From Clostridia bacterium BRH_c25 (GTDB taxonomy: Bacteria; Bacillota_A; Clostridia; Lutisporales; Lutisporaceae), in NCBI GenBank assembly GCA_001515955.1, contig LOES01000066.1, forward strand, positions 1 to 42,976: a stretch of DNA of 42,976 bases, written 5' to 3'. Below the pieces are notes generated by a model. That model was not told the origin of the DNA. It worked only from the letters and a program-made list of their open reading frames with translations, and ran no database searches. Of this stretch, positions 32,399-40,430 are shown piece by piece. Every line of letters starts with the position of its first letter. Positions within the stretch are counted from its first letter, which is position 1. The translations under genes were made by a program, and so were the position numbers.

Positions 32399-33556
32399 AT
32401 GATTAATTCTTTTGATTTTATACTGCCAACGAAGATAAGATATGGAGCGGGTATACTCAAAGTATTAGGAGAAGAGTTGAAACTGTTGGAAGCAAAAAAG
32501 GTAATGATAGTTACCGATAAAGGTCTTGTTAATGCAGGAATGGTAAAAAGGATTACTGAAATAATTGAAGGAGAAGGTATGACTTTTATCATCTATGATG
32601 AAATCGAGCCAAATCCAAAGGATTATAATGTAGAAGCATGTGCTGAAAAAGCCAGGGAAGAATCAATAGACACTATAGTAGCCTTCGGCGGTGGAAGCCC
32701 GATAGATGCGGCAAAAGCTGCAACTGTTTTAGCAAGGCAGGGGGGAAAGGTGAGAGATTATCAGGGAAAGGGTAAAATAAAGGCTGACTGTTTACCCCTT
32801 ATAACTATACCGACTACAGCTGGTACAGGCAGTGAGGTTACTTTCTCATCAGTCATAACAGATACAAAGGAAAAATTCAAATTTACGATAAAAAGTACTG
32901 CAATAGCAGCCCGGACAGCCATTATAGACCCTGAGCTTACCTTGACTGTTCCTCCGGTTGTCACTGCTGCAACGGGTATAGATGCCTTAACTCATGCCAT
33001 AGAAGGTTATACAGCAAACTGTACTGAGCCGATAGCAGAAGCAGTAGGTTTATATGCAGTTGAATACATAGCTCAAAATATAGTGGAAGCAGTTAAGAAT
33101 GGCGGAAACGTAAAAGCAAGGGATAAAATGATGATGGGAAGCCTTCTGGCAGGATTATCATTTAGCCATGCCGATGTAGCTTCAGTGCACTGCATGGCAG
33201 AAGCATTAGGCAGTATGTATGATGCTCCCCATGGTATGTGCAATGCTATATTGCTTCCTTATGTCATGGAGTATAGCCTGCCTGCTGCAGGGTATAAATA
33301 TGCCAGGATAGCAAGGGCTATGGGTATAGAAGAGAAAGATGACTTCAAGGCGGCCACGAAAGGTATAGAGCATATAAAAGAATTATCAAAGGAAATAGGG
33401 TTGCCCGGAATAAAATCCTTAAAGGTTAATACAGCTGACTTTGAGCTTTTGGCAGAAATGTCTGTAAAGAATGGTTCTAATGAAAGTAATCCAAGAAAAA
33501 TGACCAGGGATGAGTATGTGATGCTATTTAACAAGGCATATGACGATTGCAATTGA
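32399..33556 (+). CDS. Iron-containing (group III) alcohol dehydrogenase
   Basis: A 385-residue protein with all key elements: the nucleotide loop GGGSPIDAAK (97-106), TTAGTGSEVT (139-148), and the metal ligands Asp195 and His199 in DALTHAIEGY, His264 in SVHCMAEALG and His278 in PHGMCNA. These NAD(P)-dependent enzymes interconvert alcohols and aldehydes: ethanol, butanol, 1,3-propanediol and lactaldehyde types all fall here. Specificity cannot be fixed. The ATG has AAGGGGGGG 5 bases upstream. It is monocistronic, with its own promoter and a strong bidirectional terminator, and is next to a relic of a related gene (32046-32109), so there were once two copies or a local rearrangement. Confidence 0.92.
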   Translation: MINSFDFILPTKIRYGAGILKVLGEELKLLEAKKVMIVTDKGLVNAGMVKRITEIIEGEGMTFIIYDEIEPNPKDYNVEACAEKAREESIDTIVAFGGGSPIDAAKAATVLARQGGKVRDYQGKGKIKADCLPLITIPTTAGTGSEVTFSSVITDTKEKFKFTIKSTAIAARTAIIDPELTLTVPPVVTAATGIDALTHAIEGYTANCTEPIAEAVGLYAVEYIAQNIVEAVKNGGNVKARDKMMMGSLLAGLSFSHADVASVHCMAEALGSMYDAPHGMCNAILLPYVMEYSLPAAGYKYARIARAMGIEEKDDFKAATKGIEHIKELSKEIGLPGIKSLKVNTADFELLAEMSVKNGSNESNPRKMTRDEYVMLFNKAYDDCN

Positions 33557-33637
33557 TTTTAAGGCAAATATACTGAATAATAGGGTAAAGTGGAATTAAA
33601 GTAAGCCACCAGGCATAGTTACATGGAAAATCAAAGT

Positions 33638-33686
33638 AAAAAGATAAGCTGTATTTGTTTTGACGACTAATACAGCTTATCTTTTT
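33638..33686. terminator. Bidirectional terminator between the alcohol dehydrogenase and histidine kinase genes
   Basis: An 18-bp perfect stem (AAAAAGATAAGCTGTATT / AATACAGCTTATCTTTTT) with a 13-base loop, A-run on one side and T-run on the other. It overlaps the histidine kinase stop codon. Confidence 0.9.
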
Positions 33687-34995
33687 ACTTTATATTTTTA
33701 GGAAATACAATCTTAAAGCTTGTGCCTTTCCCTAAGGCACTGTCAACGGCTATAGTCCCATGATGCTCCTTTACTATCCAGCTTGCAATTGAAAGTCCTA
33801 GGCCTGTGCCCCCGGTTTCACTGTTCCTGGCTTCGTCAACACGGTAGAAGCGTTCAAATATCAGCTTGAGGTTTTCTTTGGCTATACCTTCTCCTGTATC
33901 GGATACAAGCATTTCTATGCTGTCCTTGTTGCTTTTAAGCTCAAGGGATATACTGCCTCCTGCCGGAGTATATTTGACTGCGTTGTCTACAAGTATTACT
34001 ACAAGCTGCTTTATCCTTGACTCATCTCCGAAGAAATTCACATCAGGGGCAATTGAAAAATCAAATTTCACATTCTTATCTGCAGCCATTGGTACAAAGG
34101 GGGCTGAGGCCTCTTCGGCTGTCGTGCTTAATGAAAAATCCTTCATTTCCAGCAGCTTCTGATCGGAATCGGCCCTGGCAAGCAATAGCAAATCGCTGAC
34201 CAGTTTAGTCATATGTTTGTTTTCGACATATATGTTTTCAAGCCATTTTGTCTGGCTGAGAACAGTATCCGACTTATTTTCCATTACAAGCTCAAGGTTT
34301 GTCTGCATAACAGAAAGGGGTGTCCGGAGTTCATGGGAGGCATCGGCGACGAAGTTTTTCTGTTTTTCCCAGGCTGCTTTAATGGGCTTTAGAGCCCTGC
34401 CCACCATGAACAAGCTCCCTATGAATACTAACCCCAGGCCTGCAAGAGCTATGGTAATCAGGTTAAAGCGCAGTGATTTCAACAAGCTGTTCTCATAATC
34501 AACATTTATAAATATTATAGACAAGCTATTGTCGGCTTTTTTTATTAATCTGGTAAGATAAGTAACTCCGGCACTTGATTGTATTGTGCCGTCCTTCATT
34601 GTAATATTGGTGGTAATGTTTTCAGGAAGATCATTAATATACAAGAACAGATACTTGTTTTTACCACTCTGTTTCATTAATTTGTCAACAAGCTCTTTAA
34701 TAGACTCTTCTGTTAATGCCGGCATATGCGGAGTATTTTTATAGCCTGTTACCTTACCTGAAGAGGATATATCTGCAACGATAAAATTCTGATTACCCAA
34801 GAGCCCCAGCAATTTAGGATTCTGAAGCTCTCCCCCGCTTACAATGCTGTAGGTCAGCAGATTCATCAGCTGGGCTGATTGGCTGATTATTGACTGATAC
34901 ATGGTAATATAAACACCTGTGAAGAGTACGATGAATATTATTACAACTACAATTACATTTGCCAGAGTGAGCCTTAATCTGAGTTTATTAAACAT
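33685..34995 (-). CDS. Sensor histidine kinase of a two-component system
   Basis: A 436-residue membrane kinase. Helix 1 is about residues 12-32, followed by an extracytoplasmic sensor of about 145 residues, helix 2 at about 178-198 and a short HAMP-like linker. The phospho-accepting His221 lies in the H box FVADASHELRTPLS. The catalytic domain shows VILVDNAVKYTPAGG (N box), SDTGEGI (G1), FERFYRVDEARN (F box) and GGTGLGLSI (G2). It should phosphorylate the response regulator encoded 8 bases overlapping upstream. The ATG is preceded by GAGGAGGG, which lies inside the regulator gene. The sensor domain is not one I recognise; position suggests it senses something linked to the divergent transporter operon. 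Confidence 0.95.
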   Translation of the reverse strand: MFNKLRLRLTLANVIVVVIIFIVLFTGVYITMYQSIISQSAQLMNLLTYSIVSGGELQNPKLLGLLGNQNFIVADISSSGKVTGYKNTPHMPALTEESIKELVDKLMKQSGKNKYLFLYINDLPENITTNITMKDGTIQSSAGVTYLTRLIKKADNSLSIIFINVDYENSLLKSLRFNLITIALAGLGLVFIGSLFMVGRALKPIKAAWEKQKNFVADASHELRTPLSVMQTNLELVMENKSDTVLSQTKWLENIYVENKHMTKLVSDLLLLARADSDQKLLEMKDFSLSTTAEEASAPFVPMAADKNVKFDFSIAPDVNFFGDESRIKQLVVILVDNAVKYTPAGGSISLELKSNKDSIEMLVSDTGEGIAKENLKLIFERFYRVDEARNSETGGTGLGLSIASWIVKEHHGTIAVDSALGKGTSFKIVFPKNIK

Positions 34996-35674
34996 TATTT
35001 CCCTCCTCCAGACAATAGCCTATTCCTCGAACTGTGCTGATGCGGATATTAGCAGCGTCACAATCAAGTTTTTTACGCAGATAATGTACGTATATTTCCA
35101 CATTATTATAATCTGCATCCATTTCAAAGCCCCATACCCTATCGAGTATTTGTTCCTTTGTAATAACCTGGCCCTTGTTTTTTATAAGGAGCTCCAGAAG
35201 CTGGCATTCCTTCAATGTAAGCTTTACAGCCCTCTTCACGCCGAAGGCCGCTTTGCATTGGGAGGTGTCAAGGGTTAGGTTTCCCGCATGCAAGCTTTTA
35301 TGCAATAATATCTCGCCCTGCCTTCTGGAAAGAGCTCTAACCCTTGCAAGAAGCTCTTCGTTGGAGAAAGGCTTTATCAGGTAATCATCAGCTCCTGAAT
35401 CCAGGCCTTCCACTCTATTTTCTATTGTGTCTTTGGCGGTGAGGAAAAGTACGGGAGTATTAATCCCTTGAGACCTTATGTTTTTCAATATACTGATGCC
35501 GTCATTTTTAGGCAGCATCCAGTCCAGTATTATAAGATCGTAAATACCGGACATAGCCATATCTTCCCCGGTTTCTCCATCATAGGCCACATCAACTGCA
35601 TATTTGTTTTTTTTCAAAATATAAACAAGAGCTTCAGAAAGCCGCTTCTCATCTTCCACTAACAATAATCGCAC
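34988..35674 (-). CDS. OmpR/PhoB-family response regulator
   Basis: A 228-residue regulator. The receiver domain (1-120) has the acidic VEDE pocket (6-9), phospho-accepting Asp51 in IILDWMLP, and the conserved Lys in LIKPFSNEELLAR. A winged-helix DNA-binding domain follows (about 130-225), with LTLKECQLLELLIKNKGQVITKE and RTVRGIGYCLE-like ends. It overlaps the kinase gene by 8 bases. The start is GTG at 35674 with GAGGTGG 4 bases upstream. It most likely controls the divergent permease/HlyD/MacB operon and its own promoter: two direct AATTTCAT repeats 11 bases apart lie just upstream, as expected for this family. Confidence 0.95.
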   Translation of the reverse strand: MRLLLVEDEKRLSEALVYILKKNKYAVDVAYDGETGEDMAMSGIYDLIILDWMLPKNDGISILKNIRSQGINTPVLFLTAKDTIENRVEGLDSGADDYLIKPFSNEELLARVRALSRRQGEILLHKSLHAGNLTLDTSQCKAAFGVKRAVKLTLKECQLLELLIKNKGQVITKEQILDRVWGFEMDADYNNVEIYVHYLRKKLDCDAANIRISTVRGIGYCLEEGNNV

Positions 35675-35699
35675 AATACCACCTCAAAAACAATATTAC

Positions 35700-35732
35700 A
35701 TTATAATGCTTTAAATTTCATTAGAATTTCAT
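35700..35732 (-). promoter_or_regulatory. Putative promoter and tandem operator upstream of the response regulator
   Basis: On the minus strand TATAAT (35705-35700) has no good -35. Instead two direct repeats AATTTCAT (35714-35721 and 35725-35732, plus-strand reading) lie 11 bases apart around the -35 position, the spacing OmpR-type regulators use. This suggests autoregulation. Confidence 0.45.
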
Positions 35733-35827
35733 GACAAGAAAAAGTTTTTAAATTTTTAAAGGAAATTTAAAGCTTTTGCAGCTAGTATTTATATGTGCGC
35801 TGAAGTAATACAAAATTTATTCAGTAT

Positions 35828-35860
35828 GTCATCCTGAACGTAGTGAAAGATCGGGGATTC
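35828..35860. repeat. Dispersed repeat-like segment
   Basis: The segment containing CATCCTGAACGTAGTGAAAG and then GATCGGGGATTC resembles a dispersed repeat found between genes in many bacterial genomes (pattern 'TCATTCTGAGCG.AGCGAAGAATC'). Only one copy is seen in this window; it sits in the leader of the divergent operon. Confidence 0.4.
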
Positions 35861-35910
35861 GACCTGAATTCAATGAAAGCTGTTTAGTGCAAAACATATA
35901 GGAGGCGGCA

Positions 35911-36783
35911 ATGAGGAAGAAGAGCTTTAAAATAAGTGACAATAAACTGGCCTGTTTTTTTCTGGCTCCGAGTATAATAGGTTTTTCAATTTTTTATGTG
36001 ATCCCTTTTATCGGTGGTTTCTATTATTCTCTTGTAAGCAGCCCTTTCAACGGAGAATTTGTAGGTCTGCAAAATTACTTAGACCTGATGAGAAACCCGA
36101 GTTTTATTAAGGCAGTATACAATACCGCAATGTTTACCTTTTTGAGCGTACCTCTGAATATAGTATTATCCCTTGGGCTTGCAATCCTTTTAAATAAAAG
36201 GATATATGGAAAAAGCATTCTTCGTACCCTGTTCATAACTCCTCTGGTAGTGCCTGTTGCTTCAATAGTATTAGTGTGGCAGTCCATGTTTGATATCAAT
36301 GGAACATTAAATGCTCTGATAACGGCACTCGGTCAAAATCCGGTGGACTGGATGAAGACCGATTGGGCAAGGGTTACAGTTATTATTGTCTATCTGTGGA
36401 AAAACATAGGGTATAGCATGGTGCTGTTTCTGGCCGGGCTGCAGAACATACCGGTTGAATATTATGAAGCTGCAAAAATAGATGGTGCGGGTATATGGAA
36501 GCAGTTTACCAAGATTACTATTGTTTACCTTACACCTACTGCTTTTTTCGTATTCATCATGTCCATAATAAACTCATTTAAAGTTTTCAGGGAGGCTTAC
36601 CTGATATCGGGAGACTATCCCCACAGTAGCATTTATATGCTTCAGCATTATATGAACAATATGTTTGCGCAGCTTGACTATCAGAAACTGACTTCCGCAG
36701 CCTTTGTAATGGCTGTTTTCATAGTGCTGATTGTTCTTGTGCTCTTTATTATCGAAAGAAGGATAAACCGGGTGATCAACTAA
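35911..36783 (+). CDS. ABC transporter permease, sugar type (UgpA/MalF-like), second system
   Basis: A 290-residue permease with six helices and an EAA loop YYEAAKIDGAGIWKQFTKITI. FLAPSIIGFSIFYVIPF is a typical first helix of this family. It forms a pair with the next gene. The ATG has GGAGG 5 bases upstream. It is the first gene of an operon divergent from the response regulator. As in the other operon, no ATPase gene is present. Unlike the other operon there are no metabolic enzymes; instead the permeases are followed by exporter-like genes. It may be a sugar importer, a sensing complex, or part of a hybrid transport machine. Confidence 0.9.
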   Translation: MRKKSFKISDNKLACFFLAPSIIGFSIFYVIPFIGGFYYSLVSSPFNGEFVGLQNYLDLMRNPSFIKAVYNTAMFTFLSVPLNIVLSLGLAILLNKRIYGKSILRTLFITPLVVPVASIVLVWQSMFDINGTLNALITALGQNPVDWMKTDWARVTVIIVYLWKNIGYSMVLFLAGLQNIPVEYYEAAKIDGAGIWKQFTKITIVYLTPTAFFVFIMSIINSFKVFREAYLISGDYPHSSIYMLQHYMNNMFAQLDYQKLTSAAFVMAVFIVLIVLVLFIIERRINRVIN

Positions 36784-36809
36784 GATAAACCAGTGGAAGG
36801 AGAGAAGCA

Positions 36810-37682
36810 ATGAAAAACAGATACAGAAATATACTGATTACGGCAATATTGTCTTTAATGGCGTTAATCTTTATATTTCCGCTGGTCCTTACTGTTTCAA
36901 ATTCGTTTATGAGTGAAGCAGAAATCTCAAATAATTATGACATGATAGCTTCAAAAAATACCGGCACCGATAATTCCGGCGGCAAATACGCAATCATGAA
37001 GCTTATTCCTGACATAGTTGTACTGAAGCAATATTATGATGTGTTGATAAAGAAGTCGCAATTTCTTTTTATGTTTTGGAATTCGGTAATAATTGTGGTC
37101 CCCATAGTAGCCGGTCAGATTATAGTTTCAAGCCTGGCGGCTTATGCCTTTGCAAAGCTTAAATTCAAAGGCCGTAATCAGCTGTTTTTTGTATACCTGA
37201 CCGTAATGCTGATGCCGTTTCAGGTAACCCTGGTCCCTAATTACCTGGTTGCGGACAAATTAGGGCTTGTCAACAACTACCTCTCCATAATATTGCCTGG
37301 AGTATTCAGTACCTTTGGGGTATTTCTTCTGAAGCAGTATATGGAGCAGATACCCGATTCGTATATCGAAGCTGCAAAAATGGATGGAGCAGGACAGCTT
37401 GAGATATTTTCCAGAATCATACTGCCTATGTGTAAGAATGGTATAGCAGCTTTGTTTATTCTGGTATTTATAGATAATTGGAATATGGTGGAGCAGCCAT
37501 TGATATTTCTTCAGGACGTTGTAAAGCAGCCTCTTTCGGTTTATCTGTCCAGGATAATCAGTGGAGAAAGAGGACTTGCTTTCGCTGCTTCTACATTGTA
37601 TATGCTGCCGATGCTCCTTATCTTTCTATATGGAGAGAACTATTTGATAGAAGGAATACAACGCTCGGGAATCAAGGAATAA
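36810..37682 (+). CDS. ABC transporter permease, sugar type (UgpE/MalG-like), second system
   Basis: A 290-residue partner permease with six helices, EAA loop SYIEAAKMDGAGQLEIFSRIILP and the family's C-terminal end IEGIQRSGIKE. An insertion of about 40 residues after helix 1 (SNNYDMIASKNTGTDNSGGK and following) lies on the extracytoplasmic side and is longer than in the 273-residue homologue upstream in this window. The ATG has AAGGAGAG 5 bases upstream. It begins 26 bases after the first permease gene. Assignment is secure; substrate unknown. Confidence 0.9.
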   Translation: MKNRYRNILITAILSLMALIFIFPLVLTVSNSFMSEAEISNNYDMIASKNTGTDNSGGKYAIMKLIPDIVVLKQYYDVLIKKSQFLFMFWNSVIIVVPIVAGQIIVSSLAAYAFAKLKFKGRNQLFFVYLTVMLMPFQVTLVPNYLVADKLGLVNNYLSIILPGVFSTFGVFLLKQYMEQIPDSYIEAAKMDGAGQLEIFSRIILPMCKNGIAALFILVFIDNWNMVEQPLIFLQDVVKQPLSVYLSRIISGERGLAFAASTLYMLPMLLIFLYGENYLIEGIQRSGIKE

Positions 37683-37710
37683 GAAGGAATAATAATGGAG
37701 GTATGAAAAA

Positions 37711-38976
37711 TTGAACCATGAAGAACTCATTGAATATGCCGCAAGAAAAAAAGTGACGGGAAAGCTGCTTGTGATTTTTATAGTGATGATGGTTTTGCTA
37801 ACCTTCTTCTCCAATACAATCAATAATTTTACGTTCCCGAGGGTCACTCTGGAAAGTCCGGCCGGGGGAGCCCTGGTCAAGGAAATAAGCGGGAAAGGTG
37901 CGATAGAGGCAAAGTCGGTCTTTGAAGAATATGTCGATACAAGCCTTAAAGTACTGAATGTTAATGTACAGGCAGGTGATGTTGTCAAGAAAGGCCAACC
38001 TATTATAAGCCTTGACATTGACGAGCTTAAATCAAGTCTGCAGGATGAAAATGCCAAGTACAGACAGCAGCAAATTGCCCTTGAAAAGCTTAAGGAGGGC
38101 AGCGCTCAGTTCAGCTTGGACAATAATATCGAAATTGCCCTGGAAGATTTGGAAAAGCAAAAAAAGAACTACCAAAATATAAAAACTCTCTATGATTCCG
38201 GCTATGAGTCGGCACAGGAGCTTAAAAATGCTGAAACGGCGATGAACAACGCGGAGAGACATTATAATTCCGCAGTGCAGGCCAAGGATGACTTCGTAAG
38301 AGAAAACCTGAGGGACATTGAGAATGCAGAGCTTAATCTGGGAATAGCAGCCCGGAGGATAGAGGCTTTAAAAAAGAAGGCAGCTAATAATGGAGTATAT
38401 GCAGCACCGGCAGACGGGATAATAACCGAATTGAATTTTAATGAGGGCACCATGGCAAGCAGCACCAAGCCACTCTATAAGCTGGCTGAAACTTCTGGGG
38501 GCTTCCAGCTTGCCGTATCGATCGACAGAGACCTGGCAGCTTATGTAAAGCCCGGAGATAAGGTGGATGTAAGTATAATCTCCCTTGGAGATAAAGCGGT
38601 TAGCGGAAAGATAGCCCAAGTAAAAGCAAACCTGCAGAATGGGGATGATAAAGAGCTCTTGATAGATGTGGAGGATGAAGAGCTGCAGGGAGGAGAGACT
38701 GCACAAATTATTATCAGCAAAAAGACCAGGCAGTATTCCGCTCTGGTGCCAAACAGTGCTGTTTATACCGACAGCGATGGTTCCTATGTATTTATAGTCA
38801 GGAAGAAGGATAGCCCCCTTGGCACAGAAAGCTATGTTCAGAGGGTAGCTGTTGTAATAGAGGACTCCGATGGCACAAAGACTGCCATAGGGAATGGAAT
38901 AATGCTGAGGGACAAGGTTGTATCCGGAAGCACAAAGCCTTTATCGGAGGGTGACAGAGTTGTTGTGGAGCAATAA
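37711..38976 (+). CDS. HlyD-family membrane fusion (adaptor) protein
   Basis: A 421-residue periplasmic-adaptor-type protein. One N-terminal membrane helix (about 19-35) is followed by the barrel-sandwich/lipoyl half-motif (KVLNVNVQAGDVVKKGQPII), a helical hairpin at about 105-225 (coiled coil of about 120 residues), the second half-motif (YAAPADGIITELNFNEGTM) and a beta-barrel domain. Such adaptors link an inner-membrane transporter such as MacB to outer components; in Gram-positive bacteria they work with MacB-like ABC exporters. The start is TTG at 37711 with GGAGG 9 bases upstream. It begins 28 bases after the sugar-type permease gene and 31 bases before the MacB-like gene, so all are probably one transcript. 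An ATPase for a MacB-type exporter is missing. Confidence 0.85.
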   Translation: MNHEELIEYAARKKVTGKLLVIFIVMMVLLTFFSNTINNFTFPRVTLESPAGGALVKEISGKGAIEAKSVFEEYVDTSLKVLNVNVQAGDVVKKGQPIISLDIDELKSSLQDENAKYRQQQIALEKLKEGSAQFSLDNNIEIALEDLEKQKKNYQNIKTLYDSGYESAQELKNAETAMNNAERHYNSAVQAKDDFVRENLRDIENAELNLGIAARRIEALKKKAANNGVYAAPADGIITELNFNEGTMASSTKPLYKLAETSGGFQLAVSIDRDLAAYVKPGDKVDVSIISLGDKAVSGKIAQVKANLQNGDDKELLIDVEDEELQGGETAQIIISKKTRQYSALVPNSAVYTDSDGSYVFIVRKKDSPLGTESYVQRVAVVIEDSDGTKTAIGNGIMLRDKVVSGSTKPLSEGDRVVVEQ

Positions 38977-39007
38977 GGTGGCGCTGGCTGCAGAAGGGGG
39001 TGACAAG

Positions 39008-40369
39008 TTGAAACCGATTAAGGCAACCTGGTTTATTCTGACTGCCGGTATATTCATACTGATCTTCAGTACTTTATTGGGGGCATCCATAGTATCCAAA
39101 TACAATGAAATAAACGGATTTTATAAAACAAACAAAGTTTCGGTCAATATACTGAGCAATAAGAGCCTGCAGGGAAAAAGCTCTTTTACACAGGATGATA
39201 TAAGGCACCTTCAGCAGTTCTCCTTCAAGGATACTGATATGGCTTATGCTGCTGAGAGTAAATCCCTTGCAGTCTACGGAGAAAATCAAACTCAGGCAAA
39301 TGTACTGGGAGTCAGTGACAAGTATGAAATGTTTCATCAAATCAGGCTGGAATCAGGCAGTTTCATAACATCGGAGAATAGAAATGAAATGGTTGCAGTC
39401 GTGGACAAAGAACTGGCTATAGCACTTTTTAACAATACAAATATCATAGGGATGTATATAGACCTCTATGATCAAAGGTTCAGAATAATAGGAGTCATAG
39501 ATCCGGACATGTCCATTATCCAAACATTGGCGGACAACGGATATGGCAATATCTACATGCCGGTGGAACACATGCTGGAGTATGATGCAAATTCGAAAAT
39601 AACTTCCCTTGAGTTCAGAGCAGCCTCTATGGGGACAACAGGTAAAAATGTCAGCGGTATGACCGAAGCATTGGCTTCAATAGGTAAAGATGCTTCCAAT
39701 TACAAGATCATAGACTATAATATTGAAAAAATACTGCTGGAGGAGAAAGCCCTGTTCGGCATTTTTATCCCCGGCATTGGAATAATTATTATGCTTCTGC
39801 TCTTGATAAAGAAAAGGGTTGTGGAGATATATGCTGCAATAAATTCCGCACTTAAAGAGAACTATTTCAAGGACGCTATAAAGCTGAAGTATATAAAGCC
39901 GGGTCTGCTATTGCTGGAAATAATCACAGCACTGCTTTTCGTGTATCTGGTATGGGACACAGTAAAATTCAGCATCTATATTCCAACGGAATATGTGCCG
40001 GATGAGCTTATTGATATAGGATTCTTCTCCGAGCTTTTTAAGAGTCTGGTACAGAACAAGGTTCAGAGTGCCGGATATATTCCTTCCTCTCCGGAAATGA
40101 AGGCGAATGTTCTCAGTGCAATACAAAGCTGGAATCTATATGTCGGCGTGCTTGCCGGGTTCCCTTTGTACTTTCTCGGGCTCAGGCTGCTGGAGCTAAG
40201 AAATGAGAATACTGTCAAGCGTTTATTATACTGCTGTACTGTTTTGCTTTTTTCAATAATATTGGGCTTGTTTATACTTGGCATATTTAACATGCCGATT
40301 GTTGTTAATACAAAGGGGGTGCTCATAGTATTTGCATTTGTGTTTCTATCTGCAGTCAAAATAGAGTAA
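39008..40369 (+). CDS. MacB-like membrane protein with extracellular core domain, no ATPase
   Basis: A 453-residue membrane protein. Helix 1 (about 6-28, TWFILTAGIFILIFSTLLGA) leads to an extracytoplasmic domain of about 220 residues (to about 250) that resembles the MacB core: 'ANVLGVSDKYEMFHQIRLESG..I' then 'VVDKELAIALF' with the usual G.fi/V..vl...f pattern. Two further helices (LFGIFIPGIGIIIMLLLLIKK, then LLLLEIITALLFVYLVW), a second external loop of about 80 residues and three more helices follow, giving about six helices against four in standard MacB/FtsX permeases. The ATPase is not attached or adjacent. The start is TTG at 39008 with GGGGG 7 bases upstream; an in-frame GTG at 38978 has no site, and the frame before overlaps the adaptor gene. 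Exact role unknown. Confidence 0.7.
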   Translation: MKPIKATWFILTAGIFILIFSTLLGASIVSKYNEINGFYKTNKVSVNILSNKSLQGKSSFTQDDIRHLQQFSFKDTDMAYAAESKSLAVYGENQTQANVLGVSDKYEMFHQIRLESGSFITSENRNEMVAVVDKELAIALFNNTNIIGMYIDLYDQRFRIIGVIDPDMSIIQTLADNGYGNIYMPVEHMLEYDANSKITSLEFRAASMGTTGKNVSGMTEALASIGKDASNYKIIDYNIEKILLEEKALFGIFIPGIGIIIMLLLLIKKRVVEIYAAINSALKENYFKDAIKLKYIKPGLLLLEIITALLFVYLVWDTVKFSIYIPTEYVPDELIDIGFFSELFKSLVQNKVQSAGYIPSSPEMKANVLSAIQSWNLYVGVLAGFPLYFLGLRLLELRNENTVKRLLYCCTVLLFSIILGLFILGIFNMPIVVNTKGVLIVFAFVFLSAVKIE

Positions 40370-40430
40370 ATAAAGGCTTCCGAGGAAGCAACCAAAATCA
40401 TTTGTAAAACTTTGAAGGAGTGATATTTAA

